Of a stretch of 64,000 nt of DNA, positions 18,637 to 27,338 are shown one piece after another (position 1 is the first letter of the stretch; each line of letters begins with the position of its first letter). The notes beneath the pieces were generated by a model. The model was not told the DNA's origin. It made no database searches and was given only the letters and a program-made list of their open reading frames with translations. The DNA comes from DASXUG01 sp964620425 (lineage in GTDB: Bacteria; Pseudomonadota; Gammaproteobacteria; Burkholderiales; Methylophilaceae). The stretch is taken from the NCBI GenBank assembly GCA_964620425.1, contig CAZUGV010000001.1, forward strand, positions 1-64,000, in the 5' to 3' direction. Made by a program: the position numbers and the translations under genes.

Positions 18637-20268
18637 ATGTCTGATGTCAGAAGAGAAACTATAGCAGCATCACAACTAGAAATCGGCATGTATGTCTCGG
18701 ATCTAGATAGACCGTGGCTGGACACACCTTTTATGCTGCAAGGCTTTTTGCTGGAAGAGCAAAAACAAATCGACATTATCCGTGAGCTTTGCAGCTCCGT
18801 CGTCATAGACAGATCTCGCTCCACCATCGAGCACTATAAAAAAAATGTGACTAGAGAAGAGCCGTCAGATGCGCTGAGAATTATTAATGTAAAAACACCA
18901 GCCTTACATACACAATCGTCTCCCGACGCACCTAAAATCAGTTTTTTTGATATTTTTAGTGAGTTAATTTCACAGCAAAAACAACAAAAAACTCCCTCAT
19001 CATCCAGAGATGAAAAAAATCAACCAACGCCCTCAACTGCTCACAGGGTTGATTATTACGCTAACACATCTATAGAATCCCCCATCGCAGAAGAGATCAA
19101 CCGAAAGAATGAAAAACCCGCTCACTCAGTTTCATTATCACAACAGCTCAAAAAAGATGCGAAAGGTTGGTTGAGCTCTGCACTCAGTTTAAGTTGGTTA
19201 TCTTCAGATCCAAAGAAAGACAAACTTTCAACTGGCAGCAGTACACCACGCTATTCGCCTAGCAAGCAAAATAGGATGCATGAAGAGGGACAGCGTATCA
19301 CTATCTACCAAGAGCATGTACCAGTTGAACAAGAAATTATTAACATTGCTCCCGTGTATGAAAAAACGCAAGTTGCCACGCGCGCGATTTTTGAGGCAAT
19401 CGCTGCTGAAGGGGATATCGATTTAAGTGGAGTGCATGACTCCTTAGACCAAATGGTAGAAAGTATAGAGCGTAACCCAGATGCACTCATGTGGCTGTCT
19501 AAACTCAAGCAGACAGACGGATATTCATACAATCATGCATTAAATGTTTCTATCAATCTAATGGCACTTGCACAGTTTATGTCATTACCCAAATATCAAG
19601 TCAAAGAATTAGGGATGGCAGGCTTATTACAAGATATTGGTAAGGTAAAAATTGCCCCAGAACTATTGACTAAAACCTCACCTATTACGGCAGGTGAGCG
19701 TTTAATTCTTGAAAGTCATGTGAAGGACAGTATTTCTTTACTTGAACAAATTAAGGGCATATCTCCACCAGTGCTGTATACAATAGAGCAACACCATGAG
19801 CGATACGATGGTAGCGGATACCCCAAAAAGCTTATCAATAAGCAAATTAGCTTGCAAGGGCAGCTAGCTGGCCTAGTGGATACTTATTGCGCTATGACTA
19901 CGGACAAACCATATGCAAAAGGTCTTTACAACCAAGAGGCTTTGGATGAAATTTACACGCTCAGAGACACTAAATTTAATCCTGTTTTAATAGAGCAACT
20001 TGTTCAGTTTTTAGGTATATATCCAGTTAGCTCATTGGTCGAACTAAACACAGGAGAGGTTGCCGTTGTCGTTGAGCAAAACTTTATTCGGCGATTATTG
20101 CCACGTGTGATGGTGCTATTGGCGCCTGATAAAACACGCAACAAATATCCTCCAACGATTGATTTAATTAACTCCCCTAGAACACCAAGTGGTGAGATTT
20201 ATTCAATCATTCGAGGAATTCCTCCATTCAGCTATGGTCTTAATCCAAATGAGTTTTACATGGGTTAA
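18637..20268 (+). CDS. HD-GYP domain protein with DUF3391 and altered HD pair
   Basis: 543 residues: an N-terminal DUF3391 domain (about 5-55: LEIGMYVSDLDRPWLDTPF), a long low-complexity linker (about 90-215), then an HD-GYP domain (about 280-450). HD-GYP proteins hydrolyse cyclic di-GMP using a two- or three-metal centre. Visible ligands are YNHALN, ESHVKD, EQHHERYDGSGYP and LVDTYCAMT. The HD pair itself reads QDIGK: the metal-binding His is Gln. GYP is intact. Activity is therefore uncertain; a sensor or scaffold role is possible. An EAL protein follows 44 bp downstream. Confidence 0.9.
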   Translation: MSDVRRETIAASQLEIGMYVSDLDRPWLDTPFMLQGFLLEEQKQIDIIRELCSSVVIDRSRSTIEHYKKNVTREEPSDALRIINVKTPALHTQSSPDAPKISFFDIFSELISQQKQQKTPSSSRDEKNQPTPSTAHRVDYYANTSIESPIAEEINRKNEKPAHSVSLSQQLKKDAKGWLSSALSLSWLSSDPKKDKLSTGSSTPRYSPSKQNRMHEEGQRITIYQEHVPVEQEIINIAPVYEKTQVATRAIFEAIAAEGDIDLSGVHDSLDQMVESIERNPDALMWLSKLKQTDGYSYNHALNVSINLMALAQFMSLPKYQVKELGMAGLLQDIGKVKIAPELLTKTSPITAGERLILESHVKDSISLLEQIKGISPPVLYTIEQHHERYDGSGYPKKLINKQISLQGQLAGLVDTYCAMTTDKPYAKGLYNQEALDEIYTLRDTKFNPVLIEQLVQFLGIYPVSSLVELNTGEVAVVVEQNFIRRLLPRVMVLLAPDKTRNKYPPTIDLINSPRTPSGEIYSIIRGIPPFSYGLNPNEFYMG

Positions 20269-20312
20269 AAACTCTGACACACTTGCGATATGTTGAAATA
20301 ATAATATAAAAG

Positions 20313-22112
20313 ATGAGCAACCCAACCTCGCAGAACACACACTCAGCGCAAAATCAGACTAAAATCCCTAGGTTTGAGTTTGTATTAACCTCTGTTATTT
20401 TGGCTGAGCAATTGAACCACCATGGGTTAACGCCTCAACAAGTTTACGCTGGCAGATTCTATGCGCGCGCTGACAGATTAAGCATAGATTTAATCCGCAA
20501 CATATTTCCCAAAGATATACCCGATGGATCAACACATGCACTTGAAGAGTTGCTTGAATTTATTAAAAAGTGGCCTAGAAGCTTAGACCAACAAGCATTT
20601 TCTACCCAAGTGAGTGCTTTTCTAAACTACTGGCTGGATTGTTACTGTGCTGGGCTTTCCATTAGAGTGGGGTTAATGCTAAGTAACTCCCTTGAGTTTA
20701 AGCTGGGATTTCTCTCAAGAAATAGCAATCGGTTTCAGTTGCTCATGCATGATTTAATTGCAGAATGTACTAGCCAATATGAACGCTACAAGTTTCAATA
20801 CACCCAAACGCATGACACAATATCTGGCTTGGCAAATCTGCAGGTGTTAGAGAAACATTTACCCCAACTTTTTCGCAATGATGGGACATTAGTCGGCTTA
20901 TTGATCGTACGTATGACCATTGCCGCCTCTAAAAATAATGCAAGAGCAATCGCAAATATAGAAATCATCAAAGAAATTAGCCATATTATTCGCTCTTATT
21001 TATCTACTGGGCAGTTGTTATTTCAGATTAGAAGAGATGAGTTTGCTATTTCGATTACTCACCTTGAAAATCAAGTAGCGCTAGATTTGTTAGCCACTAA
21101 GTTAACACGCGCACTTGATGTAGCTCTTCACCAAGATCGTAAAATTTACGAAATGTCTACCATCATGGCTGGTGTTTCCTTAGTCAACGACACAGAGAAC
21201 CTGGATGTCATTTACGATTATGCAAAACTTACATTAGAGGAAGCACTTAGCAACAATAAACAAGTGTTAATGTATCACCCCGAAGTTAAACAGCGTGCTG
21301 ACCTCTATAAACAACTACAACGCGATGTCATTGAGGGTTTTGAAGCCAACAATTTTGAGTTATTTCTACAGCCAATCGTTAACATTGAACGCAATCAATG
21401 TATTAATGCAGAAGCGCTATTACGTTGGAAAAACCCAAATGGCCAATATATTCCCCCGCCCACGATTATAGAAATAATCTACCAACAAGGGCTTGGTTTA
21501 CCTTTCATGCGCTGGTTAATGAGTAATGCGTGCAGAATATCCAGTGAAATTCACAGCGAACTAGGTTATGCCGTTAAAATCGCCATTAATCTTACTGCAG
21601 ATGACTTGCTTGATAGAGATTTACCACACCTAATAATGCAGCAATTAAGTATTTGGGATGTGAAAGCTGAAGACATCACCTTGGAGATTACAGAAACGGG
21701 GCTTTTGGCAGATGAGATGCAAGTTGAGCGTGTAATGAATGAACTGATCAGTATAGGCTGCCCTCTTGCGATTGATGACTTCGGCACGGGCTATTCATCA
21801 ATGAGTCGCTTACGCAACATGCCTGTAAGTTCAGTCAAAATTGACCAATCGTTTGTAAAATATGTGGCCGAGTCAAATATTGATAAAACCATCGTTCAAA
21901 CCATAACCTCCCTAGCGAAAGGCCTTAACAAAGAAACTGTAGCTGAAGGCGTTGAGAATTTAGCCTGCCTTAACATCATAAAATCAATGGGATGCACTAA
22001 AGTGCAAGGTTATTATTTCTCTAAGCCCCTCCCTGCCAAAGAATGCATAACATGGGTCAAAAATTTCAATGAGACCGTATCACAGCCAAGCTCACCATCA
22101 CCAAGTCATTGA
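20313..22112 (+). CDS. EAL-domain c-di-GMP phosphodiesterase with degenerate GGDEF
   Basis: 599 residues. The C-terminal EAL domain (about 335-590) has all the signatures of an active enzyme: EALLRW, INLTADDL, LEITETGL, DDFGTGYSS, KIDQSF, AEGVEN and VQGYYFSKPLP. The middle region (about 165-320) is a degenerate diguanylate cyclase domain in which GGDEF reads RRDEF, so no synthesis is expected. The N-terminal 150 residues are helical and unidentified; no membrane segment is visible, so it should be cytosolic. It is paired with the HD-GYP gene and lies downstream of the beta-glucan genes. Confidence 0.92.
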   Translation: MSNPTSQNTHSAQNQTKIPRFEFVLTSVILAEQLNHHGLTPQQVYAGRFYARADRLSIDLIRNIFPKDIPDGSTHALEELLEFIKKWPRSLDQQAFSTQVSAFLNYWLDCYCAGLSIRVGLMLSNSLEFKLGFLSRNSNRFQLLMHDLIAECTSQYERYKFQYTQTHDTISGLANLQVLEKHLPQLFRNDGTLVGLLIVRMTIAASKNNARAIANIEIIKEISHIIRSYLSTGQLLFQIRRDEFAISITHLENQVALDLLATKLTRALDVALHQDRKIYEMSTIMAGVSLVNDTENLDVIYDYAKLTLEEALSNNKQVLMYHPEVKQRADLYKQLQRDVIEGFEANNFELFLQPIVNIERNQCINAEALLRWKNPNGQYIPPPTIIEIIYQQGLGLPFMRWLMSNACRISSEIHSELGYAVKIAINLTADDLLDRDLPHLIMQQLSIWDVKAEDITLEITETGLLADEMQVERVMNELISIGCPLAIDDFGTGYSSMSRLRNMPVSSVKIDQSFVKYVAESNIDKTIVQTITSLAKGLNKETVAEGVENLACLNIIKSMGCTKVQGYYFSKPLPAKECITWVKNFNETVSQPSSPSPSH

Positions 22113-22156
22113 AAACAGTCAGCGTTAACCTAGGAGCTGAAATAGCTTAGTGCTGA

Positions 22157-22162
22157 TATAAT
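22157..22162 (+). promoter_or_regulatory. Extended -10 element directly before queD
   Basis: TGATATAAT, an extended -10 (TGn plus TATAAT). The hexamer ends 6 bp before the A of the queD ATG, so the expected transcription start falls on or next to the start codon. No good -35 is visible. Confidence 0.5.
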
Positions 22163-22168
22163 AGAGTC

Positions 22169-22609
22169 ATGCAGATTACTACACGCCTTGAATTCGATGC
22201 TGGTCATCGTATCCCTTGTCACAAAAGCCAATGTCGAAACTTGCATGGTCATCGCTATGCGATTGAAATCACGTTGTCTGGCGACATTATCTCGAAAGAA
22301 AATAGCTCCGATAACGGCATGGTCATGGATTTTTCGGATGTTAAAGCGATTGCACGTGCATTTGTCGTAGATGTTTGGGATCATGCTTTTTTGGTCTATC
22401 AAGGCGACACTGAGATACTCACATTTCTCAACAGCCTGCCCAATCACAAAACAGTCGTGATGGCGAGCGTTCCAACCGCAGAAAACATGGCTGCAGAAGC
22501 TTTTCGTATTCTCAAAGATCGCTATCAGGACACTTATGGCAACCACCTGAAATTAGAACGCGTGAGGCTATACGAAACCCCCAATAGCTGGGCAGATGCG
22601 TTAAGCTAG
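22169..22609 (+). CDS. queD: 6-carboxytetrahydropterin synthase QueD
   Basis: 146 residues of the 6-pyruvoyl-tetrahydropterin synthase fold. Zinc ligands are visible in DAGHRIP and NLHGHRY, and the Cys of CHKSQCRN occupies the catalytic position used by QueD. Later signatures include VMDFSDVK, WDHAFL, PTAENMA and RVRLYETPNSWADA. The enzyme makes 6-carboxytetrahydropterin for queuosine synthesis. queG, acting late in the same pathway, lies at 60.7 kb. It is convergent with dnaQ. Confidence 0.93.
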   Translation: MQITTRLEFDAGHRIPCHKSQCRNLHGHRYAIEITLSGDIISKENSSDNGMVMDFSDVKAIARAFVVDVWDHAFLVYQGDTEILTFLNSLPNHKTVVMASVPTAENMAAEAFRILKDRYQDTYGNHLKLERVRLYETPNSWADALS

Positions 22610-22631
22610 TTCAACCAACGCCATTGAAACA

Positions 22632-23330
22632 TTACTCATTGTCGGGCAGCCCCCAAACTGGCGCACCACCCTTCGCCAAACCTTGCAAATATTGATGATG
22701 CAAGCCAAGCTCTTCAGAGTCCGCGTGCAAAACTTTTAAAGATTGGCTGGACACAACACTTTCATTCGGCGTTAACTCCACAGTCTCATCCAGCATATCC
22801 ATCATCAAGCTCTCTTGCCCGCGTGTCATTGCAAAGTAAACTTCAGCTAATAACTCTGCATCAAGCAAGGCTCCGTGTAACGTACGTTTTGAATTATCAA
22901 TTCCAAAGTGGCGACAAAGAGCATCTAGGTTGTTTCGCTGTCCTGGGCGCATGTCTTTGGCTAGCTTAAGGGTATCTACAATATTGGCGGCCACTTCGCC
23001 TACGCCTGGGTAGTCTATTTTCCCCAGCTCTGAGTTTAGAAAACCAACGTCGAAGGGGGCATTGTGAATCACCAACTCAGCGTCTTTAATAAAGTCTAAA
23101 AACTCAGCAACTACATTATGAAACCTAGGTTTATCTTGAAGAAACTCAAGCGTAATGCCATGTACCTCCTGCGCAGCGGCATCAATTTCACGATCCGGAT
23201 TTAAATATACGTGAAAATGATTCTGCGTGACGCGACGATTAATGGCCTCCACCGCTGCTATTTCAATAATACGGTGGCCTTGTGCGTGATATAAGCCTGT
23301 GGTTTCAGTATCTAAAAATATTTGTCTCAT
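22632..23330 (-). CDS. dnaQ: DNA polymerase III epsilon subunit (3'-5' proofreading exonuclease)
   Basis: 232 residues of the DEDDh exonuclease family. Exo I is FLDTETTGL (residues 5-13), Exo II HNAPFDVGFL (about 98-107) and Exo III LHGALLDAELL (about 155-165), giving the four acidic residues and the His. The C-terminal tail is the likely polymerase alpha contact. The family provides proofreading in the replisome. It is adjacent to rnhA, a conserved rnhA-dnaQ arrangement. Confidence 0.96.
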   Translation of the reverse strand: MRQIFLDTETTGLYHAQGHRIIEIAAVEAINRRVTQNHFHVYLNPDREIDAAAQEVHGITLEFLQDKPRFHNVVAEFLDFIKDAELVIHNAPFDVGFLNSELGKIDYPGVGEVAANIVDTLKLAKDMRPGQRNNLDALCRHFGIDNSKRTLHGALLDAELLAEVYFAMTRGQESLMMDMLDETVELTPNESVVSSQSLKVLHADSEELGLHHQYLQGLAKGGAPVWGLPDNE

Positions 23331-23373
23331 TGATGTTCTACTTTTTCTGAATTTTTTGTATTTCCAATATAGA

Positions 23374-23823
23374 TTAGTTGGCTAAGAACATCTCTACGCC
23401 TTTGTTAGCCAAAGCATCTGCCCGCTCATTTCCAATATTGCCAGCATGACCTTTTACCCATATCCATTCAATTTTGTGCTGCTGCACTAACGCATCTAAC
23501 TGTTTCCATAAATCATCATTTTTAACAGGTTTTTTATCACTGGTGCGCCAGCCACGAGATTTCCAGCCGATGATCCACTCAGTAATCCCTTTCTGCACAT
23601 ACACGGAATCAGTATAAATTTTGATCTCACACGCGCGTTTTAGCGCTTCTAACGCACGAATCACCGCTGTGAGTTCCATACGATTGTTCGTAGTCAATGG
23701 CTCACCGCCGAATAAATCTTTTTCTTTGCCATCATAACTCAACCAAGCCCCCCATCCACCGGGGCCAGGATTTCCTTTACATGCGCCATCAGCATAAATC
23801 TCAACGTGAACTTGCCCTGCCAT
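23374..23823 (-). CDS. rnhA: Ribonuclease HI
   Basis: 149 residues from the ATG at 23823; a TTG at 23862 would add a 13-residue extension not typical of the family. The catalytic acidic residues are visible in IYADGACKGNPG, NNRMELTAV, IYTDSVYV and GNERADALA, with a conserved His in KGHAGN. It degrades RNA in RNA-DNA hybrids. It lies between the methyltransferase gene and dnaQ, all on the minus strand. Confidence 0.96.
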   Translation of the reverse strand: MAGQVHVEIYADGACKGNPGPGGWGAWLSYDGKEKDLFGGEPLTTNNRMELTAVIRALEALKRACEIKIYTDSVYVQKGITEWIIGWKSRGWRTSDKKPVKNDDLWKQLDALVQQHKIEWIWVKGHAGNIGNERADALANKGVEMFLAN

Positions 23824-23866
23824 AAAATATACAACTTTCTCAATACAAAAAACTTTATCCAAAAAA

Positions 23867-24616
23867 CTAACGGGGTAAATCTTCCTTTTGTGTCGAAGTG
23901 GTCACAAGTCTAGACTTAAACTTTGTCTTTTGCCATTTGGGGCGAATCAAGCGCATCCCCACCACTTTTTTCTGCGCCACGATAAAGTAGACCCCTCCCA
24001 TCATGGGAAATACTCTTTTGCCAACACGCTCCATCCATGCAAATCGATCTAGCCAAGCCTTACTCTGGACGACAGGTGCGTAGCAAACTGTTTGAACACT
24101 GACGACTTCAAGTCCAAGTAAAGTCAACCAATCTTTAATTCGGAACAGTGAGAAGAAGTTGCCATACCAAGGATAACTTCGGCGCAATTTAAGCATACGC
24201 ACAATGCCCCAAAAACTCAGGGGATTAAAGCCCGTCAGCAACAAATACCCTTCTGGCACAAGCACACGCTCCGCTTCTCGTAGTGTTTGCTGAGGGTTTA
24301 AACTAAAATCTAACCCATATGGTAAAAGCATTAAATCTATACTTCCCGCAGAGAATGGTAGTTGAGTGGAGTCACAACAAACGTCACCAGCTTCATTCCC
24401 AGCTCGAATATTCATCGGTATTCGCGATGCTTTAAGCAAATCCATATGCACCATCCCCATTTGGATGGCATTAAAACCAAATATATCAGCAACACTTGCA
24501 TCAAATAACACTTGCCCTTCTGCTTGAGTATACAAACCCAGCGGACTTTGAAGCCAGCTATCGCTACAAGTTTCTGAGCTATCTAAAGCTGAATCCGTCA
24601 TTGCTTCCCTTGACAT
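23867..24616 (-). CDS. Class I SAM-dependent methyltransferase, function unknown
   Basis: About 249 residues. A methyltransferase-11-like core is visible: DVCCDSTQLPFSAGSIDLMLLPYGLDF, then REAERVLVPEGYLLLTGFNPLSFWG. The glycine-rich motif I is replaced by a looser segment (SRIPMNIRAG), as in the family found next to rnhA and gloB in many proteobacteria. The substrate is unknown. The C-terminus is basic. I chose the ATG at 24616; a TTG at 24634 and an ATG at 24601 are alternatives. It is divergent from gloB with only 28 bp between starts. Confidence 0.85.
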   Translation of the reverse strand: MSREAMTDSALDSSETCSDSWLQSPLGLYTQAEGQVLFDASVADIFGFNAIQMGMVHMDLLKASRIPMNIRAGNEAGDVCCDSTQLPFSAGSIDLMLLPYGLDFSLNPQQTLREAERVLVPEGYLLLTGFNPLSFWGIVRMLKLRRSYPWYGNFFSLFRIKDWLTLLGLEVVSVQTVCYAPVVQSKAWLDRFAWMERVGKRVFPMMGGVYFIVAQKKVVGMRLIRPKWQKTKFKSRLVTTSTQKEDLPR

Positions 24617-24644
24617 TTTGTGCGTAAAAATCAATCATCTTATA

Positions 24645-25397
24645 ATGCTACAAATTACTCCCATTTCAGCATTCCAAGATAATTACATATGGTTGTTGCA
24701 TCAAAATGGACATGCCGTCGTCATCGACCCTGGCGATGCAACTCCAGTATTGCATTTTCTTCAGCGACATCAACTTAGTGTAGATGGCATTTTAATTACG
24801 CATCATCATAGTGACCATGTTGGTGGGGTTGATGCTCTGCTAGAAGCCTATCAAGCAACGGTTTACGCCCCAGCGCACGGTCATTACGATTTTCCACATA
24901 TGGCAGTGAAAGGATACAACTCAGTTAATTTCGAAAATTTAAATATTAACTTTCAAGTTTTGGAGGTGCCTGGTCACACCCTCGACCATATAAGCTATTA
25001 TGGCGCAAATTCTCTATTTTGTGGCGACACATTGTTTGGCGCTGGCTGTGGCAGATTGTTTGAAGGTAGTCCTGAGCAGATGTATCACTCACTCCAAAAA
25101 CTCGCAGCATTACCGAGTGAAACAAAAGTCTATTGCACGCATGAATATACCGAACGCAATATTGAATTTGCCTTATCACTAGAACCATGCAATCAACATT
25201 TAATTTTGCGTGCACAAAATACACACCAACAAAGATTGCAGAACCAACCTACCTTGCCAAGTACAATCGGATTAGAACTTGCTACCAACCCTTTTTTACG
25301 ATGTGAAGTTGCAGAGATCCAAATTGCATCTAAAGCTAACAACAGCTTCCCTATTGATGTATTCACTGCAATTAGGGAAATGAGAAATCAATTTTAG
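24645..25397 (+). CDS. gloB: Hydroxyacylglutathione hydrolase (glyoxalase II)
   Basis: 250 residues of the metallo-beta-lactamase fold. The metal motif ITHHHSDHVGG (about residues 51-61), then PGHTLDHISYY, FCGDTLF and CTHEYTERN are all diagnostic of GloB. It hydrolyses S-lactoylglutathione in methylglyoxal detoxification. I chose the ATG at 24645 (MLQITPISAFQDNY is the usual GloB N-terminus). It is divergent from the methyltransferase gene. Confidence 0.96.
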   Translation: MLQITPISAFQDNYIWLLHQNGHAVVIDPGDATPVLHFLQRHQLSVDGILITHHHSDHVGGVDALLEAYQATVYAPAHGHYDFPHMAVKGYNSVNFENLNINFQVLEVPGHTLDHISYYGANSLFCGDTLFGAGCGRLFEGSPEQMYHSLQKLAALPSETKVYCTHEYTERNIEFALSLEPCNQHLILRAQNTHQQRLQNQPTLPSTIGLELATNPFLRCEVAEIQIASKANNSFPIDVFTAIREMRNQF

Positions 25398-25447
25398 CGT
25401 AACTTTCAAGTATCTAATTTTTAACACTTGTAAACAAAAATAGCTGC

Positions 25448-25498
25448 GGCATCAAAGTCCATTTATCCTTGACTTGATGCCTAAGTATTCGATACTAT
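25448..25498 (+). promoter_or_regulatory. Putative sigma-70 promoter with overlapping inverted repeat, upstream of mltD
   Basis: TTGACT (25469-25474) and TACTAT (25493-25498) are 18 bp apart. An inverted repeat GGCATCAAAGTC (25448-25459) and GACTTGATGCC (25471-25481), with one bulged base, overlaps the -35. There is no T-tract after it, so I read it as a possible operator rather than a gloB terminator. Confidence 0.5.
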
Positions 25499-25563
25499 TT
25501 GATGGGATTCTATTATTATTTATTGCTTGAATGCGAGCAAAACTCTACACAGAAAAACTCTGA

Positions 25564-27312
25564 ATGACAGCAAAAAATTTAACCGTTATACCCGCCTTTG
25601 TTATTAACACCACCCTTATTTTCCTAGCGGGTTTTGCTTTTATCATACCAACTGCACATGCAGAAAAAAATGTACAGGGTGATGAAATTACGGTTATAAA
25701 CGATATCGACGCTGACGCTTCCCCAAGCCTGACCTTATCGCCTAGTTTAAGCATAAACCCTGCGATTAATTACCTGCCCGACCAAGTATCGCCAAAGGAC
25801 CCAAATCCTTCTCAAAGCGACACATTAAATAGTGATCTTCGTCAGCGTATTATTCAAAGTTATGGCATGCCAAATCTGGAATCAGGTTATACCAGCACAC
25901 ACGAATCGTTTTATGCAAACCGTCCAGATTATGTCAAACGGATGATGGAGCGTAGCCAAAAATATCTTTATCACATTGTGGTTGAGGTTGAAAAGCGCGG
26001 CATGCCATCAGAAATTGCTTTATTGCCAATGATTGAAAGTGGCTACAATCCGCAAGCATACTCTCGCAGCAAGGCTTCTGGTATTTGGCAGTTTATTCCT
26101 TCCACAGGGAAGAGTTTCGGTCTTAAACAGAACTGGTGGGTAGATAATCGTAGAGATGTGACCGAAGCAACCAAAGCCGCGCTTGACTACTTGCAAAAAC
26201 TACACGTGATGTTTGGAACATGGGATCTCGCCTTGGCCGCCTACAACGCAGGCGAAGGTACAGTACAACGTGCAATTGATCGCAATCGTCGAAATGGCTT
26301 ACCCACAGATTACGCGAGCCTAGCGTTGCCACCAGAGACCAGAAATTATGTGCCTAAATTGCAGGCTGTAAAAAACATCATTACCAACCCAGAGAGTTAT
26401 GGTCTTTATATTCAACCGATTGCAAACAAACCTTATTTCACCAAGGTACGAGCGCCAGAGCAGATTGACTCAGCCCTAGCAGCAAAGTTAGCGGAAATTT
26501 CATTTGAAGAGTTTAGTTCGTTAAATCCAGAATACAATCGCCCAATTATCACAGCAAATGGCACAGTACACGAAATTTTACTACCAGTCAGTGCCGCAGA
26601 GACTTTTAAAGAAAACTTGGCTAACTACGATAAGCCGCTTGTGAGTTGGCAGACCTACCACGCAAAACGGGGTGAGCGTGCTGAAAGTATTGCGCGTAAA
26701 TTTGGCATCAACCTCGCTCAATTAAAAGATGTTAACGACCTACCAAACCGAGACAAAATCGCTGGTGCAAGGCCTCTGTTGGTTCCAAGTAATGGCCACA
26801 TCTCAGAAAGCTCAATCGACACTAATGAGCCAATTAATACTGAACCAGAAGTCACAAGTGGCGAAGACAATGTATCTGACAAAACTACAACAAAAATTCA
26901 TGTCGTTAAAAACAAAGATTCTATCGCTAGTATTGCTAAGCATTATGGCGTAACTGCGAAAACATTATTGGCGATCAATCATTTAAAAAATGGACGTGTC
27001 AAAACTGGCCAAAAACTGGTGGTGGAAACCCGTCTATTGAGAACTAAGAGCGAGTTATCTAAACAACAGCAGCTAAAAATTGCCAAATATTCAGAAAAAA
27101 ATAATAAATCCGCATCAAATAGTAAGGCTCATGCCAATAAAAAAACCACAGATAAAAATAAATACTATGTGGTTAAACGAGGAGATACGCTAGAAAGCAT
27201 TTCTAAAAAATTTGATGTAGGTCGCAATATCTTGCAACGTTGGAACAAAATAAGCGGCTCACACATCTCACCAGGTTTAACCTTAACCGTACGTAAAGCT
27301 GATGATGTTTAA
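25564..27312 (+). CDS. mltD: Membrane-bound lytic murein transglycosylase D with LysM repeats
   Basis: 582 residues. An N-terminal signal or anchor (about 5-32) is followed by an SLT domain (about 120-260): catalytic Glu in LLPMIESGYNP, then SGIWQFIPSTG and AAYNAGEG. Three LysM-like segments follow: one degenerate (around 362-405) and two clear ones beginning HVVKNKDSIASIAKHYG and YVVKRGDTLESISKKF. The enzyme cleaves peptidoglycan glycan strands to 1,6-anhydro products in the periplasm. The gene is 5-26 bp upstream of a peptide-binding lipoprotein gene and probably cotranscribed with it. Confidence 0.95.
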   Translation: MTAKNLTVIPAFVINTTLIFLAGFAFIIPTAHAEKNVQGDEITVINDIDADASPSLTLSPSLSINPAINYLPDQVSPKDPNPSQSDTLNSDLRQRIIQSYGMPNLESGYTSTHESFYANRPDYVKRMMERSQKYLYHIVVEVEKRGMPSEIALLPMIESGYNPQAYSRSKASGIWQFIPSTGKSFGLKQNWWVDNRRDVTEATKAALDYLQKLHVMFGTWDLALAAYNAGEGTVQRAIDRNRRNGLPTDYASLALPPETRNYVPKLQAVKNIITNPESYGLYIQPIANKPYFTKVRAPEQIDSALAAKLAEISFEEFSSLNPEYNRPIITANGTVHEILLPVSAAETFKENLANYDKPLVSWQTYHAKRGERAESIARKFGINLAQLKDVNDLPNRDKIAGARPLLVPSNGHISESSIDTNEPINTEPEVTSGEDNVSDKTTTKIHVVKNKDSIASIAKHYGVTAKTLLAINHLKNGRVKTGQKLVVETRLLRTKSELSKQQQLKIAKYSEKNNKSASNSKAHANKKTTDKNKYYVVKRGDTLESISKKFDVGRNILQRWNKISGSHISPGLTLTVRKADDV

Positions 27313-27338
27313 ATGTTATGCCGTCATTTGATGCAACG

